NCBI GenBank assembly: GCA_013399695.1
Contig: VXAU01004951.1
Span: 314,240-378,239, forward strand
Length of the DNA: 64,000 nucleotides
Source of the DNA: Formicarius rufipectus
Lineage: Eukaryota > Chordata > Aves > Passeriformes > Formicariidae
Direction of reading: 5' to 3'
The notes below the pieces were generated by a model that was not told the DNA's origin, ran no database searches, and worked only from the letters and a program-made list of their open reading frames with translations. This document shows, piece after piece, positions 12,886 to 25,009 of this stretch. The translations under genes and the position numbers were made by a program. Position 1 is the stretch's first letter; each line of letters begins with the position of its first letter.

Positions 12886-15800
12886 TTCTTCTGTGATCCA
12901 TAGTAAAAGTTCAGCATGTGATTTTCCTAAGAAGAGGGCAAAGGTTCTCTTGGCATTCCTGAACATTGTGCTGAGCAAATGTGAAAGTTGCCTCAAGTTG
13001 TCCATTTTTACATTCTGAAACTTGGTGGGAATTTTATCCTTTCATACCTCCTTCCCTTTCCCATCTACCCCCTGCCACCTCACCTTCTCTGAATCCTCTG
13101 TGTAACTAGTGCAGAAGGCTAGTGAAAGTGTACCTTTTTTTCTTTAGTCTTTTTTGAATAAATTCTGGTGACTTAAGTCTTCCCTATAGTGAAATCAAAG
13201 CATAAAAGGGTGTGTAACCCATCACAACCTGCCTGTAGAATCCAGCCTGAGATCTGTCTCTGGCACCAATGCCTGGATGCCATGTGTCAGTTTGCAGAAT
13301 TGTTGGTGTACAAGGCCAGCAATTCATGTGTCAAAAGTTTCTTGTTTGGATCCTCTTGTCTTTCTGACAGGGAACCTTGGTCTTACAGCTGTGAAAGTAA
13401 CCTTTTACTCTTCCCAATATTATTAAGATAGGGCAGCCCACCTAATATATATGCTGTTGGACATCTTTTTGGAAGCCTCACTGAGGATGGATGTTTCCAC
13501 TGCTGAAGATCTTTTCTTCTAACCTACAGTCTTAGCTGTTCACTGGGTCACACAGGCAGATGGTGAGTTGGGGATTCTCATCACTGTGCTGTGTGGCTGA
13601 ACTGCTCTCGAATGTGAGATGAGCAATTGGAGTCAGAGGAGGAGGAGAGCCAAACCCTGAGATACTTTTGAAATGCAGAGAGCTTTTCACAAAGTCGCGT
13701 TAAAATGAACAGGCAGGCCATGATTCGAAATGAAATAAACCTTTGGAGCCCTGGAGTTTTAATGTTCTGTTGATAAATGGATTCTGTTCTCATTCAACCC
13801 ACTCTTGCATGATGAAGAAAGAAACCTTTTCTGTCAATTGACCTGCATTTCTTTCAACTCTGCCTTTCTAGATAAAGCTGCAGTGAGCTCCCAATTCTGT
13901 GACTAGTTAATCCTGGCCAGGAGTTAGGAAGACCATTGGTATTGACAGCCAGAATTGCATTAATGGAGGAGAGTTGTATTCAGCAAATTCAGTGAAGAAT
14001 TCCCTTTCCATTTCATGTAACATAGTTCTGCATTTCCTTAATGCAGCACACTACACTTGTCTAAGTACTTAAATCTGCATGGGTTCTCTTCTGTTTATTA
14101 GAAATAGCAGAACCAATTTTTATACACATCATGAACAGTAAGTCAGAGGCTAATGAGAGCATGTATTTTCATTTTTTACTTTCATGGGAAAACCAATGTT
14201 TTCCTGAACACTAACAGATGCATTTTCAGTGCTTAACAATAGAACTTCAGCTTAAAGGGTCCAGACATTGTTCAGATGTCACTGTCAGCTTGAGGGATGT
14301 CACCTAGAATAGAAAAGCCACCAAACTGAAGTACAAAAAACCTCCTGTGCTGCAGCAGAGCAGCCTTTGTATGGGTTCTATATCTATGGGTTTCAACTTT
14401 TGGTTTTCTGAAATCACAGGTGAGGAGGTTTTAATTCACGCTGTGTCTCAGCAGGTCTGTATTTCTGGCATCTCCTGTCTTCCAAGTGTTTGTTCTATTG
14501 ATGATTTCACTGGTTGCTTTGTTGTGTGGTTTGAATTTACTGTTTAAAGATTGGAGGGGGAAAAAATAATGCTCTGCATCAATAATGCTCTGTCACTTTT
14601 CACTTGGTCATCTTAGATGAATGCCTATGGCAAATTGTGCTTGAGAAACTTTCTCATGCCATTGGTATGTTGCTAGTATGTTCAGGCATAAGCTCAGCTC
14701 CTACAAAATTTTGGTGTTGACACTGTGTTGTTGTGGTTGTTGGTGTGCTGCTTTTGTGCATTTATTTGTTGTCAGAGAGGTCATTTTAAAAAGTCACCAC
14801 CTTGTGGCTAGTGACATCCTCTTGTACGCTCTATGTAGTACAGAGAAAGTGACTGACTTGTTTTAAAACAGATACTGCTGTGAGATCCTGTGGCACATGT
14901 TGACTTTTTAACGAGGACCATTTTATATCCTGATAAACACGAGGCCAAACTTCACTGTTTGTTTTCCAGCTCTAAGAAGCCTGGAAATAACCACTGTGAT
15001 CCTACATTAATTAATCCGTACCCCAGTCTGGCATGCACAGCAAGTTCTTATTGTTTTTAGGTAGATATCTGAGGCACAGGCACCCTGACTCATGAGGAGG
15101 AGGACAAGCTAATGCAAACACTATGTCAATGGTTGCACAAAGCTTATAGGATATAATTTGCTGCAGTCTGACATACATGGAAATTACCAAGCCTATAATC
15201 TTTTGTTTTCTGTGCCGTAGTCTCAAACTTTTAAACTCTGCTTTTCTACATACTGTTATGCAAATTCTAATATTGGCTGATACTGAGCTTATCTTTAGAG
15301 GAGGCAGTCTATTTAGGCAGGGCAGAAGGCATTTTGGTGAGTGAAGGATTGGAGACTTCATCTTCTGATATGATTTAGGTATATATGGATACAAATATAA
15401 TGAGATTACTTTTTTTCTGCATCCATTTAGCTTCACTTGTGGATATTTATTTATATTGCTTTAAACTTGGCTTTTTGTGCACTAGGTTTTTAAGTTCCTA
15501 CTAAAGCATCTAAATAGCCTTTAGAAATCTGGGCTTTGGTCACTCAGAATGGTAGAGCCCATCAGCTGTCAATGAGATTTGAGCTGTGTTGCATCTAAGT
15601 AATTTCTGAAAATGAGTCATCAGTCTGGGAAATGCATGGGGCACTCATCATTCAGTGAGAACTAACTTGCAGAGACCACTGAAGTGAAAGAGAGGAAATC
15701 AAGGCAAAGGAGAAAGGAATGGCAAGATGGTGGAACTGCTGACTTTTGGTTCCTTGAGTCCTGGTCTGAATTATTGTAGAAAACAATCAAGAAAAAACAT

Positions 15801-16689
15801 TTCTGTCTATACCATCCTAACTTTAGGGGAGCTCATTGCTGGCAGTCTTTCTTGCCTGCAGCGTCCTTGTGACAAGTGTGGATAGAGCAGCAAAGCTACA
15901 ATGACAGATTTAACATGGTTATGACTCTTAGTGCTTTTTTGGTAATCTTTATGTTGTGTTAGTAAGTCCATAATTACAGTTCAAGTAAATCAACAAAACT
16001 TAAAATTTGCAAAGCTCTGAGTGTTGTTTTCCATTACTAAGAAGAAAAGTCTCATAGCCTGGCCTTTTTGGTACATGTTAAAGGCATAGATTGATGTAAG
16101 AATTATATATGTTTCTTGAGGGCCTTTTATTTAGGGATCTGATTTTTTTTTTTTTAATTATTATTTCTCCAAGGAAATTTCCCATACATTTCATGCATTT
16201 TGTGTGTTCTCCCACACGGGATGGGATCCTCAAGAGACTTGCAAGTTTGCAAAGCCTGACAAGCACTGGAAGGAAACAAGTAGGGCACCTCACTATTTTA
16301 ATTCTTGGCTTCTGTCACATATGAAGCAGTCTTGGATACTGCAACTCACTTTAACCACCTTTTTCTTGACCTGAAATTTCTGCAAGCAGATAGATCCTAG
16401 GATGTGGCTACTACATGAATGAAGGAGTTTTCTTCTGTAGGTTGATCATAAGTGATTGGTGCAAATAAAATTGGCTATGTGGCTTTTGAGCTTCAATGAT
16501 TTCTTGCAATTGGGGTAGCTCTTGTAGTGGAAGTGTGATCGAATTACCTCGGACAGGGTCAGTAGAAAGACTGAGAGGGAACAGAAAAGAAAACCTAGAG
16601 AGCCCACTGAACTGAGACCTTCCTCTTTGTAGGTCACACAGGCCTTGCCTGCAGTGTCATTCCTAGAAAAACCAGGCTGCTGTAGGATT
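12886..16689. other. Unique non-coding DNA
   Basis: No exon, RNA gene or mobile element is seen. A 141-codon minus-strand frame at 15011-15436 encodes a basic, Cys-rich, low-identity product with no family match and is treated as chance. A 13-base T-run lies at 16143-16155. Confidence 0.6.
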
Positions 16690-17145
16690 GATTGGCTGAG
16701 GCCAGAGCTCAGATGTAATTTTCTGCAGTCGCATTCAGAAAAGCCCAAAGTAATTGATTTCGTGTGTGCTCCTGCAGCCTGCATAGCCCAGCGATGAAGG
16801 GTGTGGCTGTGTCCTGCTCCGGCTCATTTAACTTGCGTCTGACCCAGGGCTATGGCAAATTAGGGTTTGTCCCTTTGAAGTGGAAAACAGCTCCCATTTA
16901 CAATATGCTGGCTGCATTATCGGTCATCAGCATGCAATGGAGAGAGAACCCTCACAGAAATAAGTCTTCCGAAGGGGCTTGATTGGATGGCAGAGAGGCA
17001 AACAGCAAACCCAGAGCATTGTGCCAGCACAGGTTGTGTTAATCTGCTTGTTTCTGTAGCCAACAAATATTTGAGTTCTCTCTACCCACACATTTTCACT
17101 AGTAAAACTTCTGTAAATATTCACATGTGTATGCCCTGGGCCCAA
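16690..17145. promoter_or_regulatory. Candidate conserved non-coding element
   Basis: This is a non-repetitive block of balanced composition with several transcription-factor-like words: 'aagtaattgattt' (16749-16761), a KLF-like 'gggtgtggc' (16799-16807), 'caaatatttgagttc' near 17065 and 'gtaaatattcacatg' near 17114. The open frame at 16987-17469 (160 codons, plus) crosses its end but shows no domain. The assignment is inference from texture; a multi-bird alignment would decide it. Confidence 0.35.
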
Positions 17146-17384
17146 GCGGGTTATTTTTGTTTCAGTCTAACAACTCCAAACTGCTCTGAAAGGATAGGGA
17201 TAGAATATGGAATAACAGCAGCCAGTACAGTGAACAGATACAGATTTGAAAGTCAAGTTGGTACAGTTTCACATGCTACTGTTGGTCAGCTGGGCTCCAG
17301 TAATTCCCTACTTTTAACCCATTCCATTGCTCTACTGATGCATCTGCCAGAGAGGAAGGTTATTTGGCCAGAGTCAAAAGGTGC

Positions 17385-17500
17385 ATTTCCACTGTATTCA
17401 TCAACAGGCTTCCTTGCAATCTTGGGCAGGTTGCTTTGCTTCTTCCTGACCTCTATCGTTTATCAGTAATGGGATGATAATATCCAAACATTTGTTCCAC
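17385..17500 (+). repeat. MIR-like SINE fragment
   Basis: 'Cttgggcaggttgcttt' is followed at the right spacing by a C/T-rich stretch and 'taatgggatgataatatcc'. This is the ordered core of MIR-type amniote SINEs ('cttgggcaagttactta', 'ctcagtttcc', 'aaaatggggataataa'). Sense is the plus strand. The copy is heavily diverged, and the tRNA-like head and the LINE tail are not discernible. It also lies inside the tail of a 160-codon chance frame, which argues against that frame being coding. Confidence 0.6.
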
Positions 17501-19299
17501 AAATACTGCATTCTTTATATATTGTGATCTCTGTAAATGGCTATTTATGCCTATTACACCTTTTAATAACTGTTACTGGAGGTGAAGATCAACTTGAAGA
17601 TCAACAGTCCTTCATGTTTTGACTTGCCCATATACAAACTGGAAGCATGTGTTCCCTGATCCATTCACATGAACAAAACTCAGCTGGGAGCAACAGCTGC
17701 AGCATAGGCAATGCATTATGCATAGGGAGAAATTTTTATGGTCCTATCATCACGGTTAGGAGATCACCCATTCTTATCTTCCTGTGCTTCTGTGTCTTTG
17801 CAAATTACGAATTTATATGTAGCAACTGGTTCTTACCAGATGTAGGTATAACTATTCAGCCAAGATACCTAGTTACACATTTGTGCATGTTTTCAAAGTG
17901 GGATAAGCAAAGCTCTGCTTCTAGTTCCAGTTCTAAGGATAATATCCTGTTCTACACCAGGTGATTTTATCCTATAGACTATTCATCATGGTACTTAAGC
18001 ATTTATCTATGTGGCTATAGTGGTAGTGAAATATGCCGCAAGTTTTATAGGCTGCTGGATGTGAGGGGTTTTTTGTTTGCTTGTTTGTTTGCTTTGTGTG
18101 TGTGTGGTGTTTCTTTTTTGTTTGTTTTTTTAATTATTAACTTAGGGATTTTTTGCTATTTAGGATGTTCTCTTCCAGAGCCACTTCTATTTTTTTATTA
18201 GTCTTTGATTGGCAAGATGAATGTGTCAGTGTTATGAGTTTTTCAATTTTTGCAGTAGGAAGACCTTTAATCCAGCCTTCCAGCAGGGAAATCAGTTGAA
18301 ATTCCCAATGACATGTGAGTTCTGTCTGAAGGAAGGTCTTGTAGGATGGGGGCCCAATTATATTATTTGACATCTTACATACTGGCATCAGAATCCTTGT
18401 CTAACAAACACAAGCCTGATCAGAGAAAGCTTGCAACACAATAAAGTAATAACACACACTACAAGCCAGTTATTTTACTGTTAAATTGCATAGAGCAGGA
18501 ATGTACTATCCAAATCTTTTAGATGTTGTGTTTGGTTTTTTCCATTGGTCAGTTCTAGCCCAAAATGCTCACTTTCCTGAAGATGACCAACCAATCTGTG
18601 TTTCCAGATGTCTCTTTGAGTTTAATTAGATTGGGTATGGGAAGCTTTCAGAGATAATTGCCATTTGTGGGAAGTTGCAAGGGTCAGACATTGGTTTTGC
18701 TACTTCTCTCAGGTTAGCACTTAAATAAGCATTAATGGTTTGAAATCTATATTTCAGTCTTGTGTTTCATAGGAATCCTGTGCCTGCTATCAAAAGAAAA
18801 GAGAGTTGTTGCTTTTCTAGTTGTTCTCAATGCTTCCTTCACTTGATTTCCCATTTTCCAAACCCTCCCCCCAAGACAATGTTTAGTGGCTGTACACTTA
18901 AAAATGGGAATTTGGGCATAAGTTTATGGAACTCTACTCTGCAAAGCAGATGATCATTTTGCTCTGTCCACAAAATTCTTCTGGTTTTTCAACTTATTGT
19001 AGCAGGGATGATAAAAACAATGTATCTAGAGAATTATATTTTGTTATGAAGAATATGGATGTCTCTAACAGTACCATGTCCCCTAATTGATTTGCTGGAA
19101 GGCCTGGCATGTGGGTGCATTCATACATTTATACTTGACAACTGAATTGCTTGCTGCAGAATAAGTTCACTCCATGTGAGGCACTCATGGAATGAATTTT
19201 CTTTCAACCTCTTGCTGACAAACAGCACCTATGCAAAGCAGTACCTAGGTTGCATCTTCTACAGGCAGCTGGGGGAGGAAAAGCCAAGCCATTTACTGC
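17501..19299. other. Unique non-coding DNA
   Basis: No exon or known interspersed repeat. A 105-codon plus frame (17647-17964) and an 83-codon minus frame (18137-18388) lack recognisable features. A GTTT-rich low-complexity block sits at 18065-18135. Confidence 0.6.
18065..18135. repeat. GTTT/TG-rich low-complexity block
   Basis: The plus strand is almost only T and G: repeated GTTT units, then a short TG dinucleotide run, then more GTTT and poly-T. Similar blocks recur at 21.0, 40.4, 45.3 and 59.9 kb. Confidence 0.85.
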
Positions 19300-19800
19300 C
19301 ACTGATGACAGGATCAAGTGCCACAGGCAGACCACTGTGCCTTTAGTCTGGAGAATACACTTACCACTTCCCTAGCCCTTGGTGCTGCCTACAAAATGCT
19401 ACCATCGATCCCTGGAATGGGCAAAGTGTGGCCCTGCGAAGAGCCCCTCAGTCCACAACCCGCCACAGAGTGGGGTGGCACTGCAGTCCTTATCGATCCA
19501 CGCCTGAGAAATCAGCGACTGTTGTATTATATAATTATTGATGTAGCTGGAAAATGCCACAGGCGAAGTGCAGCTCACTGTTTGTTATGCTGCATTGTCT
19601 CTCTCGTCTGCATTGGGCCTCTGTGTTTTGCCTCTTCTGTTCCCATTGCATGTTTATTTATACGGCATGCCTTTAGCTTTCATATTTCTCTTGCGAATCC
19701 AACTTGGAAAAACTAGCTCTAGTTTTCATTTGGGAGAAGGAGGGGTGGGCCGTGAAGGAAATGAATTCCTCCAGACACTCCTGGAGGCCCTAAGCTGAAT
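19300..19800. promoter_or_regulatory. Candidate conserved regulatory element retaining CpGs
   Basis: Within about 290 bases (19406-19695) I count ten CpG dinucleotides, where the surrounding DNA has very few. Two ATCGAT words (19404-19409 and 19492-19497) match the ONECUT-type core. An A+T segment near 19524-19542 could bind homeodomain proteins. A 132-codon plus frame (19318-19716) covers the block, but its product shows no domain and there is no clear exon border. CpG retention against local decay suggests constraint or lack of germline methylation. A missed exon is the alternative and cannot be excluded. Confidence 0.45.
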
Positions 19801-20059
19801 ACAAAAAAAAAAAGGGAGAAGGCATAAGCAGGGAAAAGAGGCTTGGGAAGCAGAAAGCCCTTTTTATCTCAGCAGGGCCCACAGGGACTGCCAATCTTTT
19901 GATTAAAGTGTAGACTTTAGGAGCAGCCATAATGTACAGCCTCATCTATCATGTAGTTGGGACAAATGGGTTTAGACCTAATTTGCAGTAGCAATTAACT
20001 GAAGTCCAGTCAAATTCTCCTGAAGTCCTGTCATAGGTTTCTGTCACTGAGTTTTGGTA

Positions 20060-20345
20060 GAAGAGGGCGCTACTAGGGTGGCGTCTGTTAGAAGCTGCTA
20101 GAAGCTCCCCCTGTCCTGTGGAGCCAATGACAGCCAGGTCCAGGAGGGACTTCCTGCTGATGGCCAGGATGGTATGAACTCATGCATTCCCAGGATGGAG
20201 GACAGGCCACCACATGCTTCAGCTGGTGGTGAAGGAGTATGACCTCCAATAGCCCAAGAGTGAGGACAGTTGGGTGACGCTGTATCAGCCTCAGAGAGGT
20301 GTCTTGTACTGAGTCTTGCTGATGGACTTGCCTTGATGAAATCAC
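20060..20345 (+). mobile_element. Decayed ERVL-type LTR fragment
   Basis: 'Ctgttagaagctgctagaag' followed by 'ctccccctgt', 'gagccaatgacagcc' and 'tgctgatggccagg' matches, in order, the upstream part of a long terminal repeat that I recall from bird genomes (family of endogenous retrovirus L type). The first 110 bases match best; the remainder to about 20345 is much more diverged and its border is approximate. No gag or pol frame is present nearby, so it is a solo or truncated LTR. Two overlapping 85-codon minus-strand frames here are shadows of stop-poor LTR sequence. Confidence 0.5.
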
Positions 20346-21454
20346 AAGCAGACATGTTGCAGGATGGGTCTAAGCTGTCTTGGCAAATGTGGAAACAGGA
20401 AAGTGGAGGCTAAAAGAGGTTGACAGAGCTGGGAAACCTTCAGCTGGGGAGATAGTGAGCAAGAAATGGGGGTGAGAAGCAGAGCTGGTTGGGGAGGAGT
20501 TTGTAGCTCAAGTAATTTGTGTATGTGAACCTAGATATATTTTATGTGGAAGGTCTTCAGGGTGGGAGTCAAGGATTAGAATTTGCCTGGCAGATGTCAG
20601 GTGAGTATCTGAAGGCAAAGCTCACTGGTGCACCATAGTGTGTGTGTGAGAGCCTTGCAGCATCAGGCCTCTCCATACCTGGTGCTAGCCTGCCTAGTAC
20701 TCACTCTCTTCCACTGGAGCAGAAAGTTATTAGTCGAAATGTAAAGGTAAAAGATTACAATGTGCAGGATTAAATAACTGCACAGACTCCAGGAATCTGC
20801 AGGGTACAGTACTGTACCAGTCAAGAGAAGACAAACTGGATGAGGATGTTGGGATAATGGGTTTTTTCATTACAAAAGTCTGATGAATTTCCAGCATTAT
20901 GCAATGAGTTACCAATGTGTGTGTATGTATGGGACTGCCCTCTCCTGGAGGAAATATGCTCTGCTCTCCTTTTCTGCTTCCATCAAAGAAAAACTTTGTG
21001 GTTTTTTTTGTTTGTTTGTTTGGGGTTTTTTTGGTGTTTTTTTTTTTTAGTATAAGGATTGAATCATTGGTCTCTTGTGCATCTTGAAGGTATGGTCTTG
21101 ACTCAGTGCACCACATGCCAGAATTGTTGTGTGGTTGAGAGCTGTGGGATAGCAGCTATCAGTAGTAGTATTTGTGCTGTACCTCAAAATGCTTGAGCTC
21201 TGGGAGCAGGTCACTGCTAGGACAGGAAGGTTTCCTGCTATGAAAACAACTGTGTAGGGTCTGTTTCTTGGTGTTCCATGGGTCTCAGCTTCAGCAGTGC
21301 CTCTTGGCTAGACAGTGGCAAAATGTAAGCATCCTGCAGCTTCATATGGGCTAAGTGCAAACTCTGTTTAGGTCAAAATCACCAGGTTGATGTAAAGGCG
21401 GGCCTAAGTTTTGTTTCACAACCAGAGGTGACTGAGGAAGAAAGGCAAAGTAAC
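20346..21454. other. Unique non-coding DNA
   Basis: No exon is recognised. The 128-codon minus frame at 20730-21116 reads poly-Lys/Thr/Asn from the low-complexity block at 21000-21050 and is therefore not credible as a protein. Confidence 0.6.
21000..21050. repeat. GTTT-rich low-complexity block
   Basis: T-runs are interrupted by single or grouped G residues (GTTTGTTTG, then GGGG, then T-runs). The composition and strand bias match the other blocks in this window. Confidence 0.85.
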
Positions 21455-21593
21455 AGGGCCATCCCTGGAAATATTTAAAAGCTGTGTAGATGTGGCACTT
21501 AGGGACATGGTTTAGTGGTGGACCTGTGTTACGTTAATGGTTGGGCTTGATGATCTCAGAGGTCTTTTTCAATCACAGTGATTCTATGATTCT
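21455..21593 (+). repeat. CR1 LINE 3' end
   Basis: The segment has the ordered words 'ccctggaaatatttaaaagc', 'gtagatgtggcacttaggg', 'acatggtttagtggtgg', 'ttgggcttgatgatctcaga' and ends in 'gattctatgattct', the short tandem octamer that closes avian CR1 elements. It is 5'-truncated to about 140 bp, with no coding part. Divergence is moderate. Confidence 0.9.
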
Positions 21594-22059
21594 TTAGCAT
21601 TTGTGCTCTACAGGCTGTAGTTACTGAAGCTTCTGCAAAAACTGCTGGGTTTTCAAAGGCAACATAGCTGTTGCCTTGGGAAAGTGGTCAGGCCACAGCC
21701 AGAAATCCCTCTTTGGCATTGGTAGGTGCTCTCTGAGAACAAAGAACAACTTAATTTGTTTCCTAACCTGCAGCCACCATTGGCATGATATTTTAAGTTG
21801 GAGCTTTTATGGCTGTTCAAAGAGGGCCTATTTCTACTTGACGAAGCACTGCAGTGTTCTTCCAGCTTCAGCTCCAGGATAAAACACAGTGCCACCCCAC
21901 ACCTCGGAGCAGCCATGCTGCTGTAGGGAGGCAGCAAGCAATCAGCAGAGATTCACTGAGGACTAGGATGTTGTAAAATAGCCTCTTGGAACAAGATACA
22001 GGGAGGTGCTTACCAAGGTGACAGGGAAACTATACATTTCTCTTTTCCAATTCATTAAT
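21594..22059. other. Unique non-coding DNA
   Basis: Nothing is recognised. Open frames of 68-94 codons overlap each other on opposite strands between 21653 and 21937. Confidence 0.6.
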
Positions 22060-22225
22060 CAAAGTGCCTGCAGTTCTCGTTCTGGTGAGGCAGGTGAGAC
22101 TCTAATAAATATTGAGCAGTGAAACTTGATCCGTATCCAGGCTCTCCAAGCATTTTCATAAATAAGAAGTTGCAAAACAATAAAATAAACCAGCCTGCTT
22201 CCCAGCTGCTTCTCTGCAAGCTCTT
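22060..22225. promoter_or_regulatory. Candidate conserved non-coding element
   Basis: A short, non-repetitive block with FOX- and homeodomain-like words ('ctaataaatattgagc', 'cataaataagaag', 'caataaaataaacc') placed between G+C-richer flanks containing CAGCTG E-boxes near 22204 and 22248. A 121-codon minus frame overlaps (22055-22420) but has no family features. Function is inferred from texture only. Confidence 0.3.
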
Positions 22226-23649
22226 ATTTGTGGTTGCAGGGCTGAGCAGCTGGCAAGGCTGGCTGAGATTTGGCTGGGGCTGAGGAATGGGATAGCTGAG
22301 ACTGGCTCTGGAAGAGGGAGGTTTACCTCCTCCTTTTGCTTTCAATGGACTGTGTGCAATGGGGCCTGCAGCTGGATTATTCCCTGATGCTGCAGCTGTG
22401 CCAAGCTGTTTTCTCAACATTCCCTTTTGTACTGGCTTGATCTTGTTACTGGTGATGGCCTTGGAGTCAATACAGGGTTGGTTTCACATCTCAGCTGAAG
22501 GCAAGCAGAGGAAACCCTTTGCCAGGCCTGAGGCTGCAGTCCTTGTTTGCTGAGTAGCTCCATCGATTTATGGAGAACTATTCAGATAAGGAAATGGTCT
22601 GTGTTATATTGCACTTTTTTTCAGGTAACTCTTTCAAATAACATGACTTTCATTTTTTTCTTTTCAGCTTTTCTTAGTGTGGTTTCATAGAGAAACACAG
22701 CTTCTATGAGCATAGTGTCTGGCTGACTTTCAATCTCCTGTAATTACTGAACATCTTGACTAATTTCAGCTAAATTGAAATCTCAAAGAGACTCCTTTTA
22801 GTTTTCATGAAAACAGGAGGAAAGTGACCTTGTTAATTCTTCAGATATATGAACTGAGCTGTATGTTTGGATAAGAGAGACTATCCAGAAGAAATTTCAG
22901 TGATGTCGAAGTAGCAAGAATAGCCTCACTCAGACTTTGACCTCCCTCTCCACCCTCATAAAATCCCCAAAACCACATTTCTTCTCAAGTTGGTCACCTC
23001 CCCCACATCTCCCCCCAAATTAAAAAAATCTACACCCTAACTCCACACACACCACTTAGCAACCCTCTAAAAAAACAGGTGCCTTTAATTCCTGGGCTTA
23101 CAGAACTTGCTAGGACTGTTGTGTGCTTCCATTCTTGCTGAGATACTGTTTACCACATTGGGCTACTGATCCATAGGGGCCTGTGTTATTTGTTGCATTT
23201 TTGACCTCATGATGCAGAGGAAAGCGAAGAAAGTCTTATACTGTCTCTGTCCAAAGGTACATTAATGTCTGTTGGGGTGGGAAGGTTGGGAGCAAAGGGG
23301 AGGAGAGCAATCCTTTGAAAATCCACCTGAGCTTCTGAAACCTTGAGGTTTGATGGGTTACTCTTATCACAGTCTTCCAACAAATAGGCAAGCAAGGACT
23401 TGTTAAGACAAGGGAGTTGAGGCTCAAATATTAGAGGTGGATAATGATGCCTGGGCTGCATTTTTGCCTTCCCTCTCCCTGTCCCTCTCACCTCCGATGG
23501 TGCAGGGTGATGCTTAGTCAACTTTTTTTTATAAAGTGGTTTGAGATCCCAGGTGCTCTAGGAATCCAATGTAGCATTGTTTTTTACTGATGCTCCTTTG
23601 ATAACATTAGTGGCTATAGTGTTTTCTGTTCCTTTTTCAAAGGTATCAG

Positions 23650-23683
23650 TCTCTCTCCCCCCCCTTTTTTTTTTTTTATTTTT
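23650..23683. repeat. CT/poly-C/poly-T tract
   Basis: (CT)n runs into eight C residues and then a 13-base T-run. It is a polypyrimidine tract with no intron structure around it. Confidence 0.85.
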
Positions 23684-23851
23684 AGCAGAGACAATGTAAC
23701 AGGTGGGGATTTGTGCTCTCCTGCATTAGTTCAAATTTAACATGTATTTTGCTAGGTTTCAGTGCAGGCATTTTGTTGGGGAGATAGAGGGTTGAGAGGT
23801 GGTGTGGCTTGGGGATTTATTTGTTGTGTGGTATTGGATTTTTATTTTTTT

Positions 23852-23871
23852 GGGGAGGAGGGGCGGGAGGG
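23852..23871 (+). other. G-quadruplex motif
   Basis: Four G-runs of at least three (GGGG, GGGG, GGG, GGG) are separated by loops of 4, 1 and 1 bases, which satisfies the classical intramolecular G4 rule. It follows a T-rich stretch. Confidence 0.75.
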
Positions 23872-25009
23872 TGTTTATCATTCTGCAATGTTGTTTTCAG
23901 TTATGACCACATGCAACAGTTCTGACAAATCTTAGAATAAATCCTAGCTTTGCAGGCTCACTAGCATGCAGGTAATTAAAGAGTTGTTTTTGCATCTTTA
24001 TGAAAGTTTTAAGATGTTTTCCTGAACCTTTTGAGGTTGACCTATATTAATATAGTACTTTGACCCCTGCTAGCTGAGCTTGAGATTCAAAAAATATTTG
24101 TGACTCACTTGTTCAGGTGTCTAGACTGTCATTGATGTCAGTGCAATTAAGTGCCTGCCAACACATATCTCTGGTTCTAGAGGCCTTCCTGTTCTGCAGA
24201 GGGTTTGGTTTGAGGGAGAATAAATGCACATGGTAAATCTGGGACCTGGTTTGAATGGAACTCTTGGTTCTCCTTGCTTTTGCAAATGTAGAGTAAAGGA
24301 GCCAGCCCCCAGTGGGGCTTTGCTGAAGTGCCACACTCCCATTTGCTTTTGAGTAGCCTCCAGCAATGTACACAATTGAGGATTTTTCCCTGGCTTTCTC
24401 TACTACAGGCTACATTTTCATACACTGTGCATTTTTAATAAGCGTGTGCTGTTTAAGTACTTAGAGCCTATGCCAAATTTCCCTTTCCTTGGCTTTAAAT
24501 ATGTGGCCTAAGGGTAGTTTTATTCCAGCTATCCATAAATAGGAGCATGTTTGTGTTCCCAGTGACCAAAGTTTTGAATTAGATCCTAGGTGCATCCTCA
24601 CCTCATGCTAGGTTATGCCAGGTACAGCCAGAGATAGAGAAGCCCAGGTGCTTTAAGCCACCCTGCATATTGCTGTCAAGAAATGGACTGTGATTCATTG
24701 CAGTATTTGTAAAACAGATTGCTGTCATTTTGGACAACAGTCCTGCCCCAGTAATGGTGTAAGGAAGTAGACTGGTGGAGAACTTGCTCTGAGGACTTCT
24801 GGCATGAGAAAAGAATACTCAGCAGGTAGGAGGGCTTTTATGGTCTGTCCTTTTTTCAGCCTGTCCTAGAGGGATGTTTCTTTCTGACATGAAATGAAGA
24901 GCAATGCTGAACCTATAAACTTCAGCAGTTTTGAGAGCTGGAACTTGATTCCCACTGTGGAGTCTGCACGGACAGGGCAACCCATGGCTCTGCCACTGGC
25001 AGCATCAGG

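Larger units (their letters stand above)
22226..25005. other. Unique non-coding DNA with C-rich and T-rich tracts
   Basis: No gene is recognised. It includes a C/A-rich, G-poor stretch (about 22920-23075), a CT/C/T tract (23650-23683) and a G-quadruplex motif (23852-23871). Three overlapping minus-strand frames at 24113-24425, two of which differ only by frame, are chance. Confidence 0.6.

Noticed and set aside
15011..15436. 141-codon minus-strand frame
   Set aside because: Basic, Cys-rich, featureless product. No splice or promoter context was found.
16987..17469. 160-codon plus-strand frame
   Set aside because: Its 3' end lies in a MIR-like SINE and its 5' end in a candidate non-coding element. 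No domain is visible.
19318..19716. 132-codon plus-strand frame across the CpG-retaining block
   Set aside because: A single exon is possible, but no domain, acceptor or donor is convincing. Kept as a candidate regulatory element, with PhyloCSF named as the test.
20088..20355. Two overlapping 85-codon minus-strand frames
   Set aside because: They are alternative frames of the same LTR-like sequence; double openness reflects few stops, not coding.
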